In this document: positions 1-5,326 of the stretch, piece by piece
Layout: every line of letters begins with the position of its first letter
Position numbering within the stretch: the first letter of the stretch is position 1
Origin: DAOVRL01 sp964459805
Lineage (GTDB): Bacteria > Planctomycetota > Phycisphaerae > Sedimentisphaerales > Anaerobacaceae
Assembly (NCBI GenBank): GCA_964459805.1
Contig: CAYWOD010000232.1
Location: 1 to 5,377 of the forward strand
Direction: 5' to 3'
Length of the DNA: 5,377 nt
Notes under the pieces: generated by a model
Database searches by the model: none
The model's input: the letters and a program-made list of their open reading frames with translations, nothing else
Told to the model about the DNA's origin: nothing
Made by a program: the position numbers and the translations under genes

Positions 1-69
1 CAGTTCTGGGGCTATGTAATGAGACATGGATGCTCATTATGTTAAGCGAGCACCCCTTGAACCGTGCAT

Positions 70-91
70 AAGTCCTTGTAGTTACAGACTT
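70..91. repeat. Imperfect palindrome far upstream of rdhA
   Basis: AAGTC (70-74) pairs with GACTT (87-91), and TGTA (77-80) pairs with TACA (83-86). This leaves a 2-base bulge on the left and a 2-base centre, too tight for a stable RNA loop. It therefore looks more like a dyad operator than a terminator. No known binding-site family is recognised. It lies about 120 bases upstream of the candidate promoter, so any link to rdhA is speculative. The rest of 1-208 shows no coding sequence I can support; short open frames at the left edge close by base 69. Confidence 0.25.
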
Positions 92-208
92 TAACTATTA
101 TTTGCTCTGTAAAGCTACTACAGTCTCTCGAAAAGCCATTATTCGTTTCGTTCAATGTCCTCTGCGTTTGTTCATATCGGCGCGAGATATTGTACGACTC
201 AAAAAGCC

Positions 209-237
209 TGGAAAAACCACCTCACTCATGACATAAT
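209..237 (+). promoter_or_regulatory. Possible sigma-70-type promoter of the rdhABC operon
   Basis: TGGAAA (209-214, 4 of 6 matches to TTGACA) and CATAAT (232-237, 5 of 6 matches to TATAAT) are separated by 17 bases. Transcription would start near 244, giving an untranslated leader of about 40 bases before rdhA. A second A/T-rich hexamer, TATATT (243-248), lies just downstream but has no matching -35 box. This is a by-eye assignment. No CRP/FNR-type dehalobox (TTAAT-N4-ATTAA) that would indicate a CprK-like regulator is visible. Confidence 0.3.
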
Positions 238-247
238 TCTACTATAT

Positions 248-257
248 TGAGTACTCA
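248..257. repeat. 10-bp perfect palindrome in the rdhA leader
   Basis: TGAGTACTCA is an exact 10-base palindrome between the candidate promoter and the ribosome binding site, close to the predicted transcription start. Such a position suits a repressor operator, but a single short palindrome may be chance, and no regulator gene is present in the window to pair it with. Confidence 0.2.
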
Positions 258-284
258 TCTGATTTTCTAAACAGGAAAGCCATT

Positions 285-1739
285 ATGGAGAAAGAAGAAG
301 ACAGACCCAGGCGGGAACTCAGGGTTGCCAGAAGGACACTTATTAAGGCCGCCGGTGCAACGAGTGCGGTACTTGGACTTTCAGGTCTTGGGCTATGTGG
401 CTACCAAGCGGGAAGGGATCCTGACAGCTATACAGGATGTGAAGGTCTGCAGGGAGCTGCGCAGAGTTTCAATCGAAAGAGATTTGCCGTTGATGAACCT
501 CATTATGAAAAAGTGGGTCCTACTCGCCGTGCGGACGGGCGAACGGAAGTTATTTTCAGCAGGGTCGGTGTCGCGAGGTCTGCGGCACAGATGGGTAAGA
601 GAATCGAAGACCTCGATGAGCCTTTCAGGAGTTATTACGAACAGCATCCGGAGGATTTTGAACTTGATAAGCAAAACAGCGAGCTCAGGCGGAAAGTCGC
701 CGAGGATAGCCCGGAGAACAGAAACAGGTACATTCTCGCAGAGGCCTGGGCCGATGCGATGGGGGCGGTCTCACCAAGGCCGATTGGCAATGAGCCGCCT
801 GAGATATCAGATTTTCCTGGCCAGAGATCCCGTAGCCCGTTCAAGATGAAAAGCCCCGTAGCAACTGCGAAACTCATCAAGAAAGTCAGCTATGAATTCG
901 GCACAGTGCTCATAGGGATAACAAAGCTCAATCATGACTGGGTCTATAAATATCCCAGCAGCCGACGCGGTTTTGCGATGAATGAGCCGATAGAAGTGCC
1001 GAAGCACTGGGAATACGCGATAGTGGTCGGCACACCGATGTCCTGGGATCCGATGTATGCCAATCCGAATTATGGCACCAGCAACGATGCATACTCCAAG
1101 TCGCGCATAGTCGCATTTCGCCTGGCGTCATTTATCAAGCGGTTGGGTTACGCTGCTCGGCCTCATACTCCAGGAAACAGCTATGATCTTATGGTGCCTC
1201 CCATTATGGTCGATGCCGGACTTGGTGAGCAGGGCAGACATTCGATAGTAATCACCCCCGAGTTGGGATGCAATTTCAGACCCGCCGTTGTCACTACCAA
1301 CCTGCCGATGTCAACGGATAAACCTATCGCTTTCGGCGTGCAGGATTTCTGTAAGAACTGCAAAATCTGTGCTGAGCAGTGCCCAAGCGGCGCGATTTCA
1401 AAGGCAGACAAGAAAATTGTCAGGGGTTATAAACGTTATCAATTGCACAGTTCGAAGTGTTTCAACTTCTGGAATTCCAACCACGGTAGTCTTGGCTGTA
1501 GAGTGTGCATAGCGGCATGTCCTTATACTCGAAAGTCAAACTGGGTGCACAAAACAGCCCTTCAGGTCACAGCTAATGATCCCACGGGCATTTCGGACAA
1601 ACTGTTAGCCGGCATGCAGAAACGTTTCTATCCAGGCCCTAAGCCTTCCGATTTCTATGCTGCAACGCTCGGCGGCAAAAACGCCTCCTATAGAGAACCC
1701 CCATGGTGGCTGAAAACTGAAGATTTCATCGAATTGTAG
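285..1739 (+). CDS. rdhA: Reductive dehalogenase catalytic subunit RdhA (Tat-exported, corrinoid/2x[4Fe-4S])
   Basis: This 484-residue protein is the likely catalytic subunit that removes halogen from organohalides at the outer face of the cytoplasmic membrane. It starts at ATG 285 with AGGAAA six bases upstream. A twin-arginine signal is seen at R16-R17 (RRTLIK), followed by an A/G/L-rich segment to about residue 37. The central and C-terminal parts carry RdhA-type sequence: DAYSKSR with Y270, a candidate for the family's catalytic tyrosine; IKRLGYAARPH; DAGLGEQGR (about 310-318); and TNLPMSTDKPIAFGVQDFC. Two ferredoxin-like motifs follow: C356, C359, C362, C366-P, and C392, then C405, C408, C412-P. 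These spacings match membrane-associated RdhA enzymes. Length is normal for the family (about 450-550). QueG (epoxyqueuosine reductase) shares the cofactor fold but has no Tat leader and no rdhB/rdhC partners. A cobamide cofactor is inferred from the family. The halogenated substrate cannot be told from sequence. Confidence 0.95.
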   Translation: MEKEEDRPRRELRVARRTLIKAAGATSAVLGLSGLGLCGYQAGRDPDSYTGCEGLQGAAQSFNRKRFAVDEPHYEKVGPTRRADGRTEVIFSRVGVARSAAQMGKRIEDLDEPFRSYYEQHPEDFELDKQNSELRRKVAEDSPENRNRYILAEAWADAMGAVSPRPIGNEPPEISDFPGQRSRSPFKMKSPVATAKLIKKVSYEFGTVLIGITKLNHDWVYKYPSSRRGFAMNEPIEVPKHWEYAIVVGTPMSWDPMYANPNYGTSNDAYSKSRIVAFRLASFIKRLGYAARPHTPGNSYDLMVPPIMVDAGLGEQGRHSIVITPELGCNFRPAVVTTNLPMSTDKPIAFGVQDFCKNCKICAEQCPSGAISKADKKIVRGYKRYQLHSSKCFNFWNSNHGSLGCRVCIAACPYTRKSNWVHKTALQVTANDPTGISDKLLAGMQKRFYPGPKPSDFYAATLGGKNASYREPPWWLKTEDFIEL

Positions 1740-1759
1740 CCTATTCCCTGGAGTTGATT

Positions 1760-2044
1760 ATGGGCTTTTTTGAGAGCAGCTTCTTCTGGTTCATAGAAGG
1801 CCTATTCGCTTGCCTCGCGATAATCGCACTGAGAACCTGGGCACAAGACAAAGGAATCCGCATGCCTTTCTGGAAATGGCCCGTGGTTATTGTCTGGGTG
1901 CTGTTTCTCGCGATTTCCATCGCCTATGTCGGCACGAGCATCGGCGAAGGCGAAATGGATGCAGCCTTTTTCGGGGCGATCTTTGCTGCTGTAATTGCTT
2001 CTATATCAGGAGTAGTAGTGTGGCGGTTGCTAAGGATGCGATAA
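1760..2044 (+). CDS. rdhB: Reductive dehalogenase membrane anchor RdhB
   Basis: A 94-residue hydrophobic protein that probably tethers RdhA to the cytoplasmic membrane. ATG 1760 is chosen because GGAG (1750-1753) sits six bases upstream; an in-frame TTG at 1754 would place that motif too close. Three membrane helices are visible at about residues 8-28 (starting FFWFIEG), 40-61 and 68-91. An acidic GEGE segment (62-65) lies between helices 2 and 3, and a basic RLLRMR tail ends the protein. The size, the three-helix layout, the WF-x-x-G start of helix 1 and the position 20 bases after rdhA match known anchor proteins, which are poorly conserved in sequence. The last 25 bases overlap rdhC in another frame, implying translational coupling. 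Confidence 0.9.
   Translation: MGFFESSFFWFIEGLFACLAIIALRTWAQDKGIRMPFWKWPVVIVWVLFLAISIAYVGTSIGEGEMDAAFFGAIFAAVIASISGVVVWRLLRMR
2008..2012 (+). promoter_or_regulatory. Ribosome binding site that fixes the rdhC start
   Basis: AGGAG lies seven bases before GTG 2020, inside the 3' end of rdhB. It is the only good Shine-Dalgarno sequence near the N-terminus of RdhC. It argues for GTG 2020 over longer in-frame starts reaching back to about 1810, whose extra residues read as an Arg/Cys-rich shadow of rdhB. Confidence 0.7.
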
Positions 2045-3186
2045 AAAACCGAGAGCGCTTACTTGCTTCTGTGATTCTGGTATCGCTCATCTGTGGCTGG
2101 GTCGCGGGCTTGTTTAGACACCACAGTGACATCGCCAGCTTTCTAAAGCAGGCTCTGCCGGGAGCGGTTCGTTTCGATTCCAGTGAGGACAACATATACA
2201 CAGGCTTGACTCATGCTCAATCCGAAAGCAAAAAGGCGGGTTTCGTGGCCATACGGTCTGCCCATGGATATGCAGGCCCTGTGACCATTGCCGTTGGCCT
2301 GGATGCAAATGGAAAAATAGTCAACGCTGTAATCGTTCGACATACGGAGTCGCCTGCTTTCTTTAGAAGGGTGACCGACAATGATTTCCCAGGCAGATTC
2401 AAAGGCAAAGACTGTTCCGACCAATTCGAAATCGGAGGTGATGTTGATTCGGTTACCGGAGCGACTGTTTCTCTGGTGGCTCTTGCAGAAGCTGTGCGTG
2501 TGGCCTGCTCGGACATAGCAATCGATCGGTTAGGTTTGCTTCCTACCGTCAAGAATAAACCGGCAATACAGTTCGGCCTGCCTGAAATACTGCTAATCCT
2601 TCTCATCGTGACAGGATTTGCTGCTTATGGTAAGAAGCTGCCGGCAAATACATACATGAAGTGGGTTGTTCTGGCCGCTTCGCTTGTCTTCATAGGTTTC
2701 GTGTTGAAAAGACCGATATCGCTCATAAATATAAACTCGTTCCTGATTGGATACTGGCCGAGGTGGCAGGACAATGTCTATTGGTACCTGCTTCTCGCGG
2801 CGGTCGTGTTGCCGGTGATCCTGAGAGGTAAGACGCCCTATTGCAGCAATATTTGCCCCTTTGGCGCAACCCAGGAGATACTAATCAAGCTTGGGGGATC
2901 GAGAAGACAATTGCCCGAGAAGTGCTCGCAATTTTTTAAGGTCCTTCAGCGAAGCCTAGCGTGGATTGCTGTGATGTGTGCCCTTGTTTTTCGAAATCCG
3001 GCAATTATCACCTATGAGGTTTCCGCAACCTTTTTTACCATCATCGGCCAGAACTGGCAGTTTGTCCTCTTGGCCTTGGTTTTGATTCTCTCGTTGTTCA
3101 TTGCCAGGCCCTGGTGCAATTGCCTCTGCCCTGTGCGTGCAGTCTCTGATTGCGTCCGGCTCCTTAGACGGGGCTTTACCCGATAA
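2020..3186 (+). CDS. rdhC: RdhC: NosR-like FMN-binding, polytopic iron-sulfur membrane protein
   Basis: A 388-residue membrane flavoprotein, thought in this family to pass electrons from the quinol pool across the membrane toward the dehalogenase, or to help RdhA mature. The start is GTG 2020. One membrane helix (about 13-32) leads into an FMN-binding domain (about 50-170) ending in D143-S-V-T-G-A-T149; T149 is the expected residue for covalent FMN attachment by an ApbE-type transferase outside the membrane. Helices follow at about 184-204, 213-230, 250-270, 313-332 and 345-365. Two CxxxCP motifs, C275-C279-P and C366-C370-P, are the polyferredoxin-like signatures shared with NosR/NapH; the second has an extra cysteine, C368 (CNCLCP). 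NosR's C-terminal ferredoxin domain is absent, as is usual for RdhC. The gene overlaps rdhB by 25 bases. No ApbE gene lies in the window, so flavinylation would rely on an enzyme encoded elsewhere. Confidence 0.9.
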   Translation: MAVAKDAIKNRERLLASVILVSLICGWVAGLFRHHSDIASFLKQALPGAVRFDSSEDNIYTGLTHAQSESKKAGFVAIRSAHGYAGPVTIAVGLDANGKIVNAVIVRHTESPAFFRRVTDNDFPGRFKGKDCSDQFEIGGDVDSVTGATVSLVALAEAVRVACSDIAIDRLGLLPTVKNKPAIQFGLPEILLILLIVTGFAAYGKKLPANTYMKWVVLAASLVFIGFVLKRPISLININSFLIGYWPRWQDNVYWYLLLAAVVLPVILRGKTPYCSNICPFGATQEILIKLGGSRRQLPEKCSQFFKVLQRSLAWIAVMCALVFRNPAIITYEVSATFFTIIGQNWQFVLLALVLILSLFIARPWCNCLCPVRAVSDCVRLLRRGFTR

Positions 3187-3189
3187 GCG

Positions 3190-3194
3190 GGAGG
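3190..3194 (+). promoter_or_regulatory. Strong Shine-Dalgarno sequence just after the rdhC stop
   Basis: GGAGG begins four bases after the TAA of rdhC (3184-3186). The only start-like codons at a proper distance are ATT 3203 (frame of the zinc-ribbon peptide) and TTG 3204 (opens just 13 codons). The site is the main sign that something is translated directly after rdhC. Confidence 0.4.
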
Positions 3195-3202
3195 ATAGGG
3201 CC

Positions 3203-3313
3203 ATTGGTCTTTTTAGAAGGTGTCCGGTTTGTGATAAAAGAATAATCGGCGATTCAAACTATTGCGGTGAGTGTGGGAGTATCATGCGTAGAGACCGTGT
3301 AGATAGAATGTAG
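3203..3313 (+). CDS. Small zinc-ribbon peptide downstream of rdhC (start uncertain)
   Basis: About 36 residues read in the frame ending at TAG 3311-3313. They contain two knuckles, CPVC (C7, C10) and CGEC (C21, C24), ten residues apart: a compact treble-clef or zinc-ribbon pattern that would bind one Zn or Fe ion. The tail is basic and there is no membrane segment. The open frame runs back to 3101, but that part overlaps rdhC and reads as non-conserved shadow, with no Shine-Dalgarno before TTG 3101 or GTG 3137. The strong GGAGG at 3190-3194 is eight bases before ATT 3203, a rare start codon. Alternatives are a +1 frameshift that fuses the ribbon to RdhC, a sequencing error, or a remnant of a longer gene. 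Function unknown; its place suggests a role linked to RdhC, but this is inference. Confidence 0.4.
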   Translation: MGLFRRCPVCDKRIIGDSNYCGECGSIMRRDRVDRM

Positions 3314-3348
3314 AGGCCCATTTGTTAGAAATGTTCGGCTTGGTTTCT

Positions 3349-3398
3349 GCGTTAAAAGCAGGTCCGCGAGCTACAATAGACCAACGGACAATCAACGC
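3349..3398. repeat. Imperfect hairpin downstream of the rdh operon
   Basis: GCGTT (3349-3353) pairs with AACGC (3394-3398) and GTCCG (3362-3366) with CGGAC (3385-3389), with an asymmetric internal loop. It lies about 35 bases after the last + strand stop. It could act as a factor-assisted terminator, but there is no T-run, so a classic rho-independent terminator is not supported. It resembles a folded integron attC site, yet the GTT/AAC core boxes face the wrong way. Confidence 0.25.
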
Positions 3399-3484
3399 GC
3401 GTGTCTTTACAGAATCGAGTAGTCACCAGTATTTTGGGCCTGGATCAGAACAGGGTAGCGCCTTTCTGCGTTCGGCGAATTAGC

Positions 3485-3526
3485 ATATTCTCCGTAACTC
3501 TTGTCTTGACAAGTTGTTATGAGTAT
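3485..3526. repeat. Imperfect long palindrome in the convergent intergenic region
   Basis: Nested arms pair about the centre: ATA (3485-3487) with TAT (3524-3526), CTC (3490-3492) with GAG (3521-3523), TAAC (3495-3498) with GTTA (3516-3519), and CTTGTC (3500-3505) with GACAAG (3508-3513). The inner core is a perfect 14-base palindrome. It sits between the + strand rdh operon and the - strand truncated oxidoreductase. Being symmetric it could serve both strands as a terminator, although T-runs are weak; a protein-binding dyad or the end of a lost mobile element are alternatives. Apart from this and the hairpin at 3349-3398, 3314-3570 shows no gene. Confidence 0.4.
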
Positions 3527-3570
3527 TTCTGCTCATTCGCCTGTCTTGGATAGTGTTACGCTGGGGGGTA

Positions 3571-3903
3571 TTAGATTGAACCATGCCGAAAATCCAGGTA
3601 ACTCACGCAGTCGGTGTTGCCGTACTTCTCGTCTATTATTGTCTTGGTCCTATCTCGATTGGCCTTATCGACATCGCAAATAGCTAATACCTGCGTTTGA
3701 CTTCTGCTCAAGAAGCTCTGCAGATTATTCCGGCCCCGGCTGCCAACGCCGATACATCCAAGTGTGATACGCTCGCTCGCCGCCACACTCCCTGCGTTAC
3801 CCAGCGCAGAGCCAGGCACTAAGTATGGAAAACCAACCGCCGCCACGGAAGCCCCCGCGGTTTTCTGCAAAAACTCACGCCGACTTACTTTTCTCACTCT
3901 CAT
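3571..3903 (-). pseudogene. Truncated Tat-exported Gfo/Idh/MocA-family oxidoreductase (N-terminal fragment)
   Basis: Only about 110 codons remain of a family whose members usually have about 400-470. ATG 3903 opens a twin-arginine leader (SRREFLQKTAG, then FPYLVPGSALG). A typical mature start follows, SERITLGCIGVGSRGRNN, whose GxGxxG segment is the first turn of the Rossmann NAD(P)-binding fold. Next come ICDVD (end of the second strand) and DEKYG...YLDFR. Family likeness stops after that Arg, near 3584; HGSI and a stop (3571-3573) follow as unrelated sequence. The substrate-binding half and the catalytic EKP-type motif are lost, so no dehydrogenase activity is expected. The intact frame and little-decayed leader suggest a recent break. 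The family oxidises or reduces sugars and sugar derivatives, and exported versions are abundant in Planctomycetota. The stop codon of the ATPase gene lies 21 bases upstream, so the original promoter was probably displaced. Confidence 0.85.
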
Positions 3904-3924
3904 ATCGTCCAATCCAAACAAGTG

Positions 3925-5151
3925 TTAAACAAAATATTGAAAGACCTCTGCCGCATCAGCTATGAGTATCTTGACATCGTCATATTCGTGAACCTTCCAG
4001 TAAGGTTTATTTACAATCTGCAGAGCAAATTTGCATCCGATCAAGGGCAAAAACTTCATCCAGTTTTTTGATGGCGTAACATCGGATAATTTAACTTCAA
4101 CAGGAAGCCAGGGGAGACCGTCTTTTACAATCAAAAAGTCAATCTCCTGTTTTTCTCTATTCCTCAAATAGAACAATGCAAAATCGCCTTCTCCGCTGTC
4201 GTTCCAGTAATCACAGGCCTTCAACAAATGGCATGCAACCAGATTTTCAAAACGGGCGGCTTTGTCATCCACCTCGCTATAATCCCAAAGATAGATTTTG
4301 CCTTCTTTCTTCAGAGATCTTGGAATGCGTTTTTGCCAGGGCTTTACATCAAAAAGAAAATATAACTCCTTGAGATACTCAAGCCATGTTTTGACAGTTG
4401 CATGGCTTACCTCCATATATCCCACCAAAGAGTTAATGCTGAAAAGTGAAGCTGCCCGTTCAGGAAGAAGGGCCGCTAACATTTCAATTCGAGCAAGTTC
4501 AGGTATTCGGCTAATATCTCTCAAATCCTCACGGATAATCAAATCATGTCTCTGCTTTCGCCATACCCGGGCTTGCCTGGGATTCTGTTTTAGTAAGGGC
4601 TCAGGAAAAGGACCAAACTTTAGAAAGTCGTTACAATTTCGCCTCCAACTCTTCTTGTTGCTCAAGGATCTGTCGAACAAACGCAAAATAAGACCCTCAG
4701 GCAAATGCGGCGAGGGATTTGACAACTCTCTGAGACTGAAGGGGTGAAGGCGGAAATGAAAATATCTCCCCAGCAAACTATCACTGCCTTTCTTATAAAC
4801 ATTCAGTCTTGCACTGCCGGTTACCAGAATATCGCAAGGAAAGCCGAGTGTGTCATAAACACCCTTGAGGTTACGTTTCCATCTCCGGTCTTTATGAATT
4901 TCATCTAAAACCACCAAAGGCGTTTGGCGGGCATTTTCTGGAACAATTCCGGATGGATCTTTCGCCCACAGCCTTCGGAATCTCAAGTTATCCCAGTTGA
5001 AATAGGCTTCAGAATTCCGTTTTCTCAACAACATCTTTGCAAACGTAGTCTTTCCGCACTGCCTGGGCCCGGAAACAAAAGCCATCTTGTGGCTGCCAAA
5101 GCAGAACTCATCTACTATATTTTCCAGGTAACGTTTTCTCATTCTGACCAT
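3925..5151 (-). CDS. AAA_14/DUF4143 family ATPase (Archaeal-ATPase-like, function unknown)
   Basis: A 408-residue cytoplasmic protein. The N-terminal AAA-type domain shows Walker A G28-PRQCGK34-TT, Walker B LVVLDE (D83, E84), a sensor-like VTGSARL (111-116), and LLGRYFHFRLHPFSLREL (about 126-143) with candidate arginine finger R129. The C-terminal DUF4143 part carries FENLVACHLL and then E336-I-D338...E352-V-K354, the E-x-D...E-x-K pattern of restriction-endonuclease-like folds. Whether it cuts DNA is unknown; in this widespread family the domain may only bind. Length is usual (about 380-450), with no frameshift. ATG 5151 has a weak AAGG 11 bases upstream; ATG 5142 and TTG 5178 are alternatives, and family N-termini fit either ATG. 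The sampled sequence looks more A/T-rich than the rdh genes. Such genes are accessory, patchily distributed and often beside mobile DNA, as here beside a group II intron. No biological role can be assigned from sequence. Confidence 0.9.
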   Translation of the reverse strand: MVRMRKRYLENIVDEFCFGSHKMAFVSGPRQCGKTTFAKMLLRKRNSEAYFNWDNLRFRRLWAKDPSGIVPENARQTPLVVLDEIHKDRRWKRNLKGVYDTLGFPCDILVTGSARLNVYKKGSDSLLGRYFHFRLHPFSLRELSNPSPHLPEGLILRLFDRSLSNKKSWRRNCNDFLKFGPFPEPLLKQNPRQARVWRKQRHDLIIREDLRDISRIPELARIEMLAALLPERAASLFSINSLVGYMEVSHATVKTWLEYLKELYFLFDVKPWQKRIPRSLKKEGKIYLWDYSEVDDKAARFENLVACHLLKACDYWNDSGEGDFALFYLRNREKQEIDFLIVKDGLPWLPVEVKLSDVTPSKNWMKFLPLIGCKFALQIVNKPYWKVHEYDDVKILIADAAEVFQYFV

Positions 5152-5178
5152 TTTAAGGTCAACCTTGAAAATAGTCAA
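5150..5178 (-). promoter_or_regulatory. Candidate strong promoter at the ATPase start, possibly giving a leaderless mRNA
   Basis: On the minus strand TTGACT (5178-5173, 5 of 6) and TAAAAT (5155-5150, 5 of 6) are spaced by exactly 17 bases. Transcription would start at about 5143-5142, the A of ATG 5142. If used, this makes a leaderless or nearly leaderless mRNA starting MRKRYLENIV. It would exclude the ATG at 5151, which overlaps the -10 box. Confidence 0.4.
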
Positions 5179-5278
5179 GACACAACATCAATAAGAATTG
5201 AAGAAATCATAGACTATTTGGCACTATATGTGGTTGTCAAGGGCCAATGGGACGGTCGTGACATCTGATCTATCCTAT

Positions 5279-5298
5279 TGAAATACAGGTATTTTTCA
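5279..5298. repeat. Short imperfect palindrome upstream of the ATPase
   Basis: AAATAC (5281-5286) pairs with GTATTT (5289-5294) across a 2-base centre. TG (5279-5280) and CA (5297-5298) extend the pairing after a 2-base bulge. It lies between the predicted intron end and the ATPase promoter and could be an operator. No known family of site is recognised. The remainder of 5179-5326 shows no gene. Confidence 0.25.
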
Positions 5299-5326
5299 TG
5301 AGCTGAAAAACACCGCGAAGACCAGG

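Noticed and set aside
31..38. Lipobox-like cysteine (LGLC) at RdhA residue 38, codon near 396
   Set aside because: A lipobox needs a small residue (G/A/S) just before the cysteine; here it is Leu. The Tat signal alone explains export. The listed window coordinates are residue numbers.
1..69. Tail of an upstream gene at the left edge
   Set aside because: Two + frames close by 45 and 69 with fewer than 25 codons, and the peptide is not recognisable; it cannot be told from chance.
90..102. Possible CprK dehalobox (TTAAT-N4-ATTAA)
   Set aside because: Only partial resemblance in TTAACTATTA; spacing and both half-sites fail to match.
325..849. 174-codon open frame on the + strand within rdhA
   Set aside because: It overlaps rdhA in another frame, has no domain, leader or conserved motif, and is R/S-rich like a shadow translation.
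1810..2019. Longer N-terminus for RdhC beginning near 1810
   Set aside because: The extra residues overlap nearly all of rdhB in another frame and look non-natural (Arg/Cys/His-rich). GTG 2020 has a well-placed AGGAG.
2217..2606. 129-codon minus-strand frame opposite rdhC
   Set aside because: It is antisense to the FMN-binding domain of RdhC; Ser/Arg/Thr-rich shadow without motifs.
3349..3398. Integron attC-like site
   Set aside because: The GTT and AAC boxes point the wrong way for attC on both strands, and no integrase or cassette structure is present.
4298..4747. 149-codon + strand frame opposite the ATPase
   Set aside because: It is antisense to conserved DUF4143-family coding sequence, with no ribosome binding site or recognisable motif.
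4924..5268. 114-codon + strand frame across the ATPase N-terminus
   Set aside because: It is mostly antisense to the Walker A/B region; the composition reads as shadow and nothing supports translation.
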